Of a stretch of DNA of 64,000 nt, positions 11,111 to 21,374 are shown piece by piece. The stretch is from NCBI RefSeq assembly GCF_051020985.1, contig NW_027475130.1, forward strand, positions 12,170,001 through 12,234,000, given 5' to 3'. A program made the translations under genes and the position numbers. Each line of letters starts with the position of its first letter. Within the stretch, counting starts at the first letter, position 1. The stretch comes from Nomia melanderi. Taxonomy: Eukaryota; Arthropoda; Insecta; Hymenoptera; Halictidae. Under the pieces are notes generated by a model that was given only the letters and a program-made list of their open reading frames with translations, was not told the origin of the DNA and made no database searches.

Positions 11111-13245
11111 CAGGGCCTCCTACAGACAATGCACTATGATTTATTGCGCTATCTGTAATAGCACCCGAGATATCACCAGATATATATTGGATTTTTCTCT
11201 GACCCTGAGTGTCCGGCCCCATGAGACGGTGGATGTCTCGGCCCCTGATGGTCCGAGATCGTTCCCGCTGCACAGATTCATGCGCCAGGGCCTCCTGCAG
11301 ACAATTCACTTTGGTTTATTGCGCTATCTCTAATAGCACCCGAGATATCACCAGATATATATTGGATTTTTCCCCGACCCTGAGTGTCCGGCCCCATGAG
11401 ACGGTGGTTTTCTCGGCCGCTGGTGGTCCGAGGTCGTTCCCGCTGCACAGATTCATGCGCCAGGACCTCCTACAGACAATGCACTTTGATTTATTGCGCT
11501 ATCTGTTATAGCACCCGAGATATCACCAGATATATATTGGATTTTACCCTGACCCTGAGTGTCCGGCCCCATGAGACGGTCGTTGTCTCGGCCCCTGGAG
11601 GTCCGACGACGTTCCCGCTGCACAGATTCATGCGCCAGGGCCTCCTACAGGTAATGCACTTTGATTTATTGCGCTATCTGTTATAGCACCCGAGATATCA
11701 CCAGATATATATTGGATTTTTCCCTGACCCTGAGCGTCCGGCCCCATGAGACTGCGGTTTTCTCGGCCCCTGGTGGTCCGAGGTCGTTCCCGCTGCACAC
11801 ATTCATGCGCCAGGGCCTCCTGCAGATAATTCACTATGGTTTATTGCGCTATCTCTAATAGCACCCGAGATATCACCAGATATATATTGGATTTAGCCCT
11901 GACCCTGAGTGTCCGGCCCCATGAGACTGTGGTTTTCTCGGCCCCTGGTGGTCCGAGGTTGTTCCCGCTGCCCAGATTCATGCGCGAGGGCCTCCTACAG
12001 ACAATGCACTTTGATTTATTGCTCTATCTGTAATAGCACCCGAGATATCACCAGATATATATTGGATTTTACCCTGACCCTGAGTGTCCGGCCCCATGAG
12101 ACGGTCGTTGTCTCGGCCCCTGGAGGTCCGACGACGTTCCCGCTGCACAGATTCATGCGCCAGGGCCTCCTACAGGTAATGCACTTTGATTTATTGCGCT
12201 ATCTGTAATAGCACCCGAGATATCACCAGATCTATATTGGATTTTCCCCTGACCCTGAGTGTCCGGCCCCATGAGACTGTGGTTTTCTCGGCCCCTGGTG
12301 GTCCGAGGACGTTCCCGTTGCACAGATTCATGCGCCCGGGCCTCCTGCAGATAATTCACTTTGGTTTATTGCGCTATCTGTGATAGCACCCGAGATATCA
12401 CCAGATCTATATTGGATTTTCCCCTGACTCTGAGTGCCCGGCCCCATGAGACTGTGGTTTTCTCGGCCCCTGGTGGTCCGAGGTCGTTCCCGCTGCACAG
12501 ATTCATGCGCCAGGGCCTCCTACAGGTAATGCACTTTGATTTATTGCGCTATCTGTAATAGCACCCGAGATATCACCAGATCTATATTGGATTTTACCCT
12601 GACCCTGAGTGTCCGGCCCCATGAGACGGTGGTTGTCTCGGCCCCTGGAGGTCCGAGGACGTTCCCGCTTGCACAGATTCATGCGCCAGGGCATCCTGCA
12701 GATAATTCACTTTGGTTTATTGTGCTATCTCTAATAGCACCCGAGATATCACCAGATATATATTGGATTTTCCCTGACCCTGAGTGTCCGGCCCAATGAG
12801 ACTGTGGTTTTCTCGGCCCCTGGTGGTCCGAGGTCGCTCCCGCTGTACAGATTCATGCGCCAGGGCCTCCTACAGACAATGCACTTTGATTTATTGCGCT
12901 ATCTGTAATAGCACCCGAGATATCAAGAGATATATACTGGATTTTCCCCTGACCCTGAGTGTCCGGCCCAATGAGACTGTGGTTCTCTCGGCCCCTGGTG
13001 GTCCGAGGTCGTTCCCGCTGCACAGATTCATGCGCCAGGGCCTCCTACAGACAATGCACTTTGATTTATTGCGCTATCTGTAATAGCGCCCGAGATATCA
13101 CCAGATATATATTGGATTTTTCACTGACCCTGAGTGTCCGGCCCCATGAGACGGTCGTTTTCTCGGCCCCTGGTGGTCCGAGGTCGTTCCCGCTGCACAG
13201 CTTCAGGCGCCAGGGCCTCCTGCAGATAATTCACTATGGTTTATT
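11111..13245. repeat. Block B, copy 1
   Basis: Two stretches are copied later in the window. 11,111-12,427 matches 24,061-25,377 (offset 12,950, two differences seen: 11,198 and 12,352). 12,721-13,245 matches 25,670-26,194 (offset 12,949). Between them 12,428-12,720 is satellite of a different variant type from the equivalent stretch of copy 2. Markers include ATTTAGCCCTGACC, AGGTTGTTCCCGCTGCCCAG, GCGCGAGGGC, GATATCAAGAGATAT and CTTCAGGCGCC. Confidence 0.92.
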
Positions 13246-14158
13246 GCTCTATCTGTAATAGCACCCGAGATATCACCAGATATATATTGGATTTTACCCT
13301 GACCCTGAGTGTCCGGCCCCATGAGACGGTCGTTGTCTCGGCCCCTGGAGGTCCGACGACGTTCCCGCTGCACAGATTCATGCGCCAGGGCCTCCTACAG
13401 ACAATGCACTTTGATTTATTGCGCTATCTGTAATAGCACCCGAGATATCACCAGATATATATTGGATTTTACCCTGACCCTGAGTGTCCGGCCCCATGAG
13501 ACTGTGGTTTTTTCGGCCCCTGGTGGTCCGAGGTCGTTCCCGCTGCACAGATTCATGCGCCAGGGCCTCCTGCAGATAATTCACTTTGGTCTATTGCGCT
13601 ATCTCTAATAGCACCCGAGCTATCAGCAGATATATATTGGATTTTTCACTGACCCTGAGTGACCGGCCCCATGAGACGGTTGTTTTCTCGGCCCCTGGTG
13701 GTCCGAGGTCGTTCCCGCTGCACAGAATCATGCGCCAGGGCCTCCTGCAGATAATTCACTTTGGTTTATTGCGCTATCTCTAATAGCACCCGAGTTATCA
13801 CCAGATATATATTGGATTTTCCCCTGACCCTGAGTGTCCGGCCCCATGAGACTGTGGTTTTCTCGGCCCCTGGTGGTCCGAGGTCGGTCCCGCTGCACAG
13901 ATTCATGCGCCAGGGCCTCCTACAGACAATGCACTTTGATTTATTGCGCTATCTGTAATAGCACCCGAGATATCACCAGATATATATTGGATTTTACCCT
14001 GACCCTGAGTGTCCGGCCCCATGAGACTGTGGTTTTCTCGGCCCCTGGTGGTCCGAGGACGTTCCCGTTGCACAGATTCATGCGCCCGGGCCTCCTGCAG
14101 ATAATTCACTTTGGTTTATTGCGCTATCTGTGATAGCACCCGAGATATCACCAGATCT
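13246..14158. repeat. Satellite block shared with 18.1 and 27.7 kb
   Basis: About five monomers. The part near 13,380-13,830 parallels 18,105-18,555 (offset 4,725) and shares the rare GAGCTATCAGCAG and GAGTGACCGG. The part near 13,830-14,155 parallels 27,654-27,979 (offset 13,824) and shares GGTCGGTCCCGC followed by a SmaI-site unit (GCGCCCGGGCC). The stretch therefore looks assembled from two different sources. Confidence 0.78.
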
Positions 14159-15728
14159 ATATTGGATTTTCCCCTGACCCTGAGTGTCCGGCCCCTTGAG
14201 ACTGTCGTTTTCTCGGCCCCTGTTGGTCCGAGGTCGTTCCCGTTGCACAGATTCATGCGCCAGGGCCTCCTGCAGATAATTCACTTCGGTTTATTGCGCT
14301 ATCTCTAATAACACCCGAGATATCACCAGATATATATTGGATTTTTCACTGACCCTGAGCGTCCGGCCCGATGAGACGGTCGTTTTCTCGGCCCCTGGTG
14401 GTCCGAGAACGTTCCCGCTGCACAGATTCATGCGCCAGCGTCTCCTACAGACAATGCACTTTGATTTATTGCGCTATCTGTAATAGCACCCAAGATATCA
14501 CCAGATATATATTGGATTTTTCACTGACCCTGAGTGTCCTGCCCCATGAGACGGTGGTTTTCTCGGCCCCTGGTTTTCCGAGGTCGTTCCCGCTGCACAG
14601 ATTCATGCGCCAGGGCCTCCTACAGACAATGCACTTTGATTTATTGCGCTATCTCTAATAGCACCCGAGATATCACCAGATATATATTGGATTTTCCCCT
14701 GACCCTGAGTGTCCGGCCCCATGAGACTGTGGTTTTCTCGGCCCCTGGTGGTCCTAGGTCGTTCCCGCTGCACTGATGCATGCGCCAGGGCCTCCTGCAG
14801 ATAATTCCCTTTGGCTTATTGCGCTATCTCTAATAGCGCCCGAGATATCACCAGATATATATTGGATTTTTCCCTGACCCTGAGTGTCCGGCCCCATGAG
14901 ACTGCGGTTTTCTCGGCCCCTGGTGGTCCGAGGTCGTTCCCGCTGCACACATTCATGCGCCAGGGCCTCCTACAGACAATGCACTATGATTTATTGCGCT
15001 ATCTGTAATAGCACCCGAGATATCACCAGATATATATTGGATTTTTCCCTGACCCTGAGTGTCCGGCCCCATGAGACGGTGGATGTCTCGGCCCCTGATG
15101 GTCCGAGATCGTTCCCGCTGCACAGATTCATACGCCAGGGCCTCCTGCAGACAATTCACTTTGGTTTATTGCGCTATCTCTAATAGCACCCGAGATATCA
15201 CCAGATATATATTGGATTTTTCCCCGACCCTGAGTGTCCGGCCCCATGAGACGGTGGTTTTCTCGGCCGCTGGTGGTCCGAGGTCGTTCCCGCTGCACAG
15301 ATTCATGCGCCAGGACCTCCTACAGACAATGCACTTTGATTTATTGCGCTATCTGTAATAGCACCCGATATATCGCCAGATATATATTGGATTTTACCCT
15401 GACCCTGAGTGTCCGGCCCCATGAGACGGTCGTTGTCTCGGCCCCTGGCGGTCCGAGGACGTCCCCGCTGCACAGATTCATGCGCCAGGGCCTCCTACAG
15501 GTAATGCACTTTCATTTATTGCGCTATCTGTAATAGCACCCGAGATATCACCAGATATATATTGGATTTTCCCCTGACCCTGAGTGTCCGGCCCCATGAG
15601 ACTGTGGTTTTCTCGGCCCCTGGTGGTCCGAGGTCGTTCCCGCTGCACAGATTCATGCGCCAGGGCCTCCTACAGACAATGCACTTTGATTTATTGCGCT
15701 ATCTGTTATAGCACCCGAGATATCACCA
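14159..15728. repeat. Block A, copy 3 (partial)
   Basis: Matches 4,362-5,931 (offset 9,797) and 8,036-9,605 (offset 6,123), but lacks the first, most diverged monomers of block A. It carries its own changes: CTGGTTTTCCGAGG near 14,570, ATTCATACGCC near 15,127, GATATATCGCCAG near 15,367, and GGTCCGAGGTCG where copies 1 and 2 have GGTCCAAAGTCG. Copies 1 and 2 are therefore closer to each other than to copy 3. Confidence 0.9.
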
Positions 15729-17560
15729 GATATATATTGGATTTTCCCCTGACCCTGAGTGTCCGGCCCCATGAGACTGTGGTTTTCTCGGCCCCTGGTG
15801 GTCCTAGGTCGTTCCCGCTGCACTGATGCATGCGCCAGGGCCTCCTGCAGATAATTCCCTTTGGCTTATTGCGCTATCTCTAATAGCGCCCGAGATATCA
15901 CCAGATATATATTGGATTTTCCCCTGACCCTGAGTGTCCGGCCCCATGAGACTGTGGTTTTCTCGGCCCCTGGTGGTCCGAGGACGTTCCCGTTGCACAG
16001 ATTCATGCGCCTGGGCCTCCTGCAGATAATTCACTTTGGTTTATTGCGCTATCTGTGATAGCACCCGAGATATCACCAGATCTATATTGGATTTTCCCCT
16101 GACTCTGAGTGCCCGGCCCCATGAGACTGTGGTTTTCTCGGCCCCTGGTGGTCCGAGGTCGTTCCCGCTGCACAGATTCATGCGCCAGGGCCTCCTACAG
16201 GTAATGCACTTTGATTTATTGCGCTATCTGTAATAGCACCCGAGATATCACCAGATATATATTGGATTTTCCCCTGACCCTGAGTGTCCGGCCCCATGAG
16301 ACTGTGGTTTTCTCGGCCCCTGGTGGTCCTAGGTCGTTCCCGCTGCACTGATGCATGCGCCAGGGCCTCCTGCAGATAATTCCCTTTGGCTTATTGCGCT
16401 ATCTCTAATAGCGCCCGAGATATCACCAGATATATATTGGATTTTTCCCTGACCCTGAGTGTCCGGCCCCATGAGACTGCGGTTTTCTCGGCCCCTGGTG
16501 GTCCGAGGTCGTTCCCGCTGCACTGATGCATGCGCCAGGGCCTCCTGCAGATAATTCCCTTTGGCTTATTGCGCTATCTCTAATAGCGCCCGAGATATCA
16601 CCAGATATATATTGGATTTTTCCCTGACCCTGAGTGTCCGGCCCCATGAGACTGTCGTTTTCTCGGCCCCTGGTGGTCCGAGGTCGTTCCCGTTGCACAG
16701 ATTCATGCGCCAGGGCCTCCTGCAGATAATTCACTTTGGTTTATTGCGCTATCTCTAATAGCACCCAAGATATCACCAGATATATATTGAATTTTTCCCT
16801 GACCCTGTGTGTCCGGCCCCATGAGACTGTGGTTTTCTCGGCCCCTGGTGGTCCGAGGTCGTTCCCCTTGCACAGATTCATGCGCCAGGGCCTCCTGCAG
16901 ATAATTCACTTTGATTTATTGCGCTATCTGTAATAGCACCCGAGATATCACCAGATAGATATTGGATTTTTCACTGACCCTAAGTGTCCGGCCCCTCGGG
17001 ACGGTGGTTTTCTCGGCCCCTGGTGGTCCGAGGTCGTTCCCGCTGCACAGATTCATGCGCCAGGGCCTCCTACAGACAATGCACTTTGGTTTATTGCGCT
17101 ATCTCTAATAGCACCCGAGATATCACCAGATATATATTGGATTTTTCCCCGACCCTGAGTGTCCGGCCCCATGAGACGGTGGTTTTCTCGGCCGCTGGTG
17201 GTCCGAGGTCGTTCCCGCTGGCCAGATTCATGCGCCAGGGCCTCCTACAGACAATGCACTATGATTTATTGCGCTATCTGTAATAGCACCCGAGATATCA
17301 CCAGATATATATTGGATTTTTCCCTGACCCTGAGTGTCCGGCCCCATGAGACGGTGGATGTCTCGGCCCCTGATGGTCCGAGATCGTTCCCGCTGCACAG
17401 ATTCATGCGCCAGGGCCTCCTGCAGACAATTCACTTTGGTTTATTGCGCTATCTCTAATAGCACCCGAGATATCACCAGATATATATTGGATTTTTCCCC
17501 GACCCTGAGTGTCCGGCCCCATGAGACGGTGGTTTTCTCGGCCACTGGTGGTCCGAGGTC
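15729..17560. repeat. Satellite block paralleling 9.8-11.4 kb
   Basis: Continues the 6.12-kb-spaced duplication begun by block A copy 3. It repeats the CAGGTAATGCAC, GCACTGATGCATGCG, CCCTTGCACAG, CCTCGGGACGG and GCTGGCCAG units in the same order as 9.8-11.4 kb. An extra monomer near 16.35-16.53 kb gives two adjacent GCACTGATGCATGCG units. A two-monomer (350-bp) tandem duplication begins near 17,140: the GCTGGCCAG and GGATGTCTCGG pair recurs at about 17,490-17,730. Confidence 0.82.
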
Positions 17561-18777
17561 GTTCCCGCTGGCCAGATTCATGCGCCAGGGCCTCCTACAG
17601 ACAATGCACTATGATTTATTGCGCTATCTGTAATAGCACCCGAGATATCACCAGATATATATTGGATTTTTCCCTGACCCTGAGTGTCCGGCCCCATGAA
17701 ACGGTGGATGTCTCGGCCCCTGATGGTCCGAGGTCGTTCCCGTTGCACAGATTCATGCGCCAGGGCCTCCTGCAGATAATTCACCTTGGTTTATTGCGCT
17801 ATCTCTAATAGCACCCGAGATATCACCAGATATATATTGGATTTTTCACTGACCCTGAGCGTCCGGACCCATGAGACGGTCGTTTTCTCGGCCCCTGGTG
17901 GTCCGAGGTCGTTCCCGCTGCACCGGTTCATGCGCCAGGGTCTCCTACAGACAATGCACTTTGATTTATTGCGCTATCTGTAATAGCACCCGAGATATCA
18001 CCACATATATATTGGATTTTTCACTGACCCTGAGTGTCCGGCCCCATGAGGCGGTCGTTTTCTCGGCCCCTGGTGGTCCGAGGTCGTTCCCGCTGCACAG
18101 ATTCATGCGCCAGGGCCTCCTACAGACAATGCACTTTGATTTATTGCGCTATCTGTAATAGCACCCGAGATATCACCAGATATATATTGGATTTTACCCT
18201 GACCCTGAGTGTCCGGCCCCATGAGACTGTGGTTTTTTCGGCCCCTGGTGGTCCGAGGTCGTTCCCGCTGCACAGATTCATGCGCCAGGGCCTCCTGCAG
18301 ATAATTCACTTTGGTCTATTGCGCTATCTCTAATAGCACCCGAGCTATCAGCAGATATATATTGGATTTTTCACTGACCCTGAGTGACCGGCCCCATGAG
18401 ACGGTCGTTTTCTCGGCCCCTGGTGGTCCGAGGTCGTTCCCGCTGCACAGAATCATGCGCCAGGGCCTCCTGCAGATAATTCACTTTGGTTTATTGCGCT
18501 ATCTCTAATAGCACCCGAGTTATCACCAGATATATATTGGATTTTCCCCTGACCCTGAGTGTCCGGCCCCAGGAGACTGTGGTTTTCTCGGCCCCTGGTG
18601 GTCCGAGGACGTTCCCGTTGCACAGATTCATGCGCCCGGGCCTCCTGCAGATAATTCACTTTGGTTTATTGCGCTATCTGTGATAGCACCCGAGATATCA
18701 CCAGATCTATATTGGATTTTCCCCTGACTCTGAGTGCCCGGCCCCATGAGACTGTGGTTTTCTCGGCCCCTGGTGGT
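17561..18777. repeat. Six-monomer duplication, unit 1
   Basis: From about 17,728 this block repeats at 18,778 (offset 1,050, six monomers). Homology runs to about 18,608 against 19,658. Markers are ATAATTCACCTTGG, GTCCGGACCC, CACCGGTTC, CCACATATATATTGG, CATGAGGCGG, and GAGTGACCGG followed by CAGAATCATGCG. At least five substitutions separate the two units (for example GAGCTATCAGCAG against GAGATATCATCAG), so it is older than the 2.1-kb and 1.2-kb duplications in this window. Confidence 0.85.
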
Positions 18778-19658
18778 CCGAGGTCGTTCCCGTTGCACAG
18801 ATTCATGCGCCAGGGCCTCCTGCAGATAATTCACCTTGGTTTATTGCGCTATCTCTAATAGCACCCGAGATATCACCAGATATATATTGGATTTTTCACT
18901 GACCCTGAGCGTCCGGACCCATGAGACGGTCGTTTTCTCGGCCCCTGGTGGTCCGAGGTCGTTCCCGCTGCACCGGTTCATGCGCCAGGGTCTCCTACAG
19001 ACAATGCACTTTGATTTATTGCGCTATCTGTAATAGCACCCGAGATATCACCACATATATATTGGATTTTTCACTGACCCTGAGTGTCCGGCCCCATGAG
19101 GCGGTCGTTTTCTCGGCCCCTGGTGGTCCGAGGTCGTTCCCGCTGCACCGATTCATGCGCCAGGGCCTCCTACAGACAATGCACTTTGATTTATTGCGCT
19201 ATCTGTAATAGCACCCGAGATATCACCAGATATATATTGGATTTTACCCTGACCCTGAGTGTCCGGCCCCATGAGACTGTGGTTTTTTCGGCCCCTGGTG
19301 GTCCGAGGTCGTTCCCGCTGCACAGATTCATGCGCCAGGGCCTCCTGCAGATAATTCACTTTGGTCTATTGCGCTATCTCTAATAGCACCCGAGATATCA
19401 TCAGATATATATTGGATTTTTCACTGACCCTGAGTGACCGGCCCCATGAGACGGTAGTTTTCTCGGCCCCTGGTGGTCCGAGGTCGTTTCCGCTGCACAG
19501 AATCATGCGCCAGGGCCTCCTGCAGATAATTCACTTTGGTTTATTGCGCTATCTCTAATAGCACCCGAGTTATCACCAGATATATATTGGATTTTCCCCT
19601 GACCCTGAGTGTCCGGCCCCATGAGACTGTGGTTTTCTCGGCCCCTGGTGGTCCGAGG
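18778..19658. repeat. Six-monomer duplication, unit 2 (part of block D)
   Basis: Second unit of the 1,050-bp duplication. It is also part of block D: 18,534-19,770 matches 26,583-27,819 (offset 8,049) and is found again in the next 7-mer unit downstream. The changes that set unit 2 apart from unit 1 (GAGATATCATCAG, CGGTAGTTTTC, TCGTTTCCGC) are present in the 27-kb and 28-kb copies. Those copies therefore derive from this unit or its ancestor, not from 17.7-18.5 kb. Confidence 0.87.
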
Positions 19659-20499
19659 TCGGTCCCGCTGCACAGATTCATGCGCCAGGGCCTCCTACAG
19701 ACAATGCACTTTGATTTATTGCGCTATCTGTAATAGCACCCGAGATATCACCAGATATATATTGGATTTTCCCCTGACCCTGAGTATCCGGCCCCATGAG
19801 ACGGTAGTTTTCTCGGCCCCTGGTGATCCGAGGTCGTTCCCGCTGCACAGATTCATGCGCCAGGGCCTCCTGCAGATAATTCACTTTGGTTTATTGCGCT
19901 ATCTCTAATAGCACCCGAGATATCACCAGATATATATTGGATTTTCCCCTGACCCTGAGTGTCCGGACCCATGAGACTGTGGTTTTCTCGGCCCCTGGTG
20001 GTCCGAGGTCGTTCCCGCTGCACAGATTCATGCGCCAGGGCCTCCTGCAGATAATTCACTTTGGTTTATTGCGCTATCTCTAATAGCACCCGACATATCA
20101 CCAGATATATATTGGATTTTCCCCTGACCCTGAGTGTCCGGCCCCATGAGACTGTGGTTTTCTCGGCCCCTGGTGGTCCGAGGTCGTTCCCGTTGCACAG
20201 ATTCATGCGCCAGGGCCTCCTGCAGATAATTCTCTTTGGTTTATTGCGCTATCTCCAATAGCACCCGAGATATCACCAGATATATATTGGATTTTTCACT
20301 GACCCTGAGCGTCCGGCCCCATGAGACGGTCGTTTTCTCGGCCCCTGGTGGTCCGAGGTCGTTCCCGCTGCACAGGTTCATGCGCCAGGGTCTCCTACAG
20401 ACAATGCACTTTGATTTATTGCGCTATCTGTAATAGCACCCGAGATATCACCACATATATATTGGATTTTTCACTGACCCTGAGTGTCCGGCCCCATGA
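19659..20499. repeat. Five-monomer duplication, unit 1
   Basis: The stretch from about 19,625 repeats at 20,500 (offset 875, five monomers). It contains GGTCGGTCCCGC, CTGGTGATCCGAGG with GAGTATCCGG, a near-consensus B unit, a CCCGACATATCACC unit, and ATAATTCTCTTTGG followed by CTCCAATAG. The same order recurs at 28.9-29.57 kb with one near-consensus monomer fewer. Confidence 0.88.
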
Positions 20500-21374
20500 G
20501 ACGGTGGTTTTCTCGGCCCCTGGTGGTCCGAGGTCGGTCCCGCTGCACAGATTCATGCGCCAGGGCCTCCTACAGACAATGCACTTTGATTTATTGCGCT
20601 CTCTGTAATAGCACCCGAGACATCACCAGATATATATTGGATTTTCCCCTGACCCTGAGTATCCGGCCCCATGAGACGGTAGTTTTCTCGGCCCCTGGTG
20701 ATCCGAGGTCGTTCCCGCTGCACAGATTCATGCGCCAGGGCCTCCTGCAGATAATTCACTTTGGTTTATTGCGCTATCTCTAATAGCACCCGAGATATCA
20801 CCAGATATATATTGGATTTTCCCCTGACCCTGAGTGTCCGGCCCCATGAGACTGTGGTTTTCTCGGCCCCTGGTGGTCCGAGGTCGTTCCCGCTGCACAG
20901 ATTCATGCGCCAGGGCCTCCTGCAGATAATTCACTTTGGTTTATTGCGCTATCTCTAATAGCACCCGACATATCACCAGATATATATTGGATTTTCCCCT
21001 GACCCTGAGTGTCCGGCCCCATGAGACTGTGGTTTTCTCGGCCCCTGGTGGTCCGAGGTCGTTCCCGTTGCACAGATTCATGCGCCAGGGCCTCCTGCAG
21101 ATAATTCTCTTTGGTTTATTGCGCTATCTCCAATAGCACCCGAGATATCACCAGATATATATTGGATTTTTCACTGACCCTGAGCGTCCGGCCCCATGAG
21201 ACGGTCGTTTTCTCGGCCCCTGGTGGTCCGAGGTCGTTCCCGCTGCACAGGTTCATGCGCCAGGGTCTCCTACAGACAATGCACTTTGATTTATTGCGCT
21301 ATCTGTAATAGCACCCGAGATATCACCACATATATATTGGATTTTTCACTGACCCTGAGTGTCCGGCCCCATGA
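20500..21374. repeat. Five-monomer duplication, unit 2
   Basis: Direct tandem copy of the preceding 875 bp. Differences seen include GCGCTCTCTG and GAGACATCACC near 20,600-20,622, the latter removing one EcoRV site, and GTCCGGCCCC where unit 1 has GTCCGGACCC near 19,964. Homology ends at about 21,388, where GGTCCCTGGTGTTCCG-type units start. Confidence 0.88.
20787..20961. repeat. Reference monomer, 3'-haplotype B
   Basis: A 175-bp unit close to the apparent consensus, chosen as the coordinate standard. Haplotype B has G at 136, T at 141, T at 145, G at 153 and C at 169. It reads CTGCAGATAATTCAC near the end, which creates a PstI site (CTGCAG), and then CTCTAATAG. An EcoRV site (GATATC) lies at positions 8-13. 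Variable central positions include 67 (T or G, as in GACTG or GACGG), 35-38 (CCCC, ACCC or TCAC), and the CTGGTGGTCCGAGG stretch at 84-97. Confidence 0.9.
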
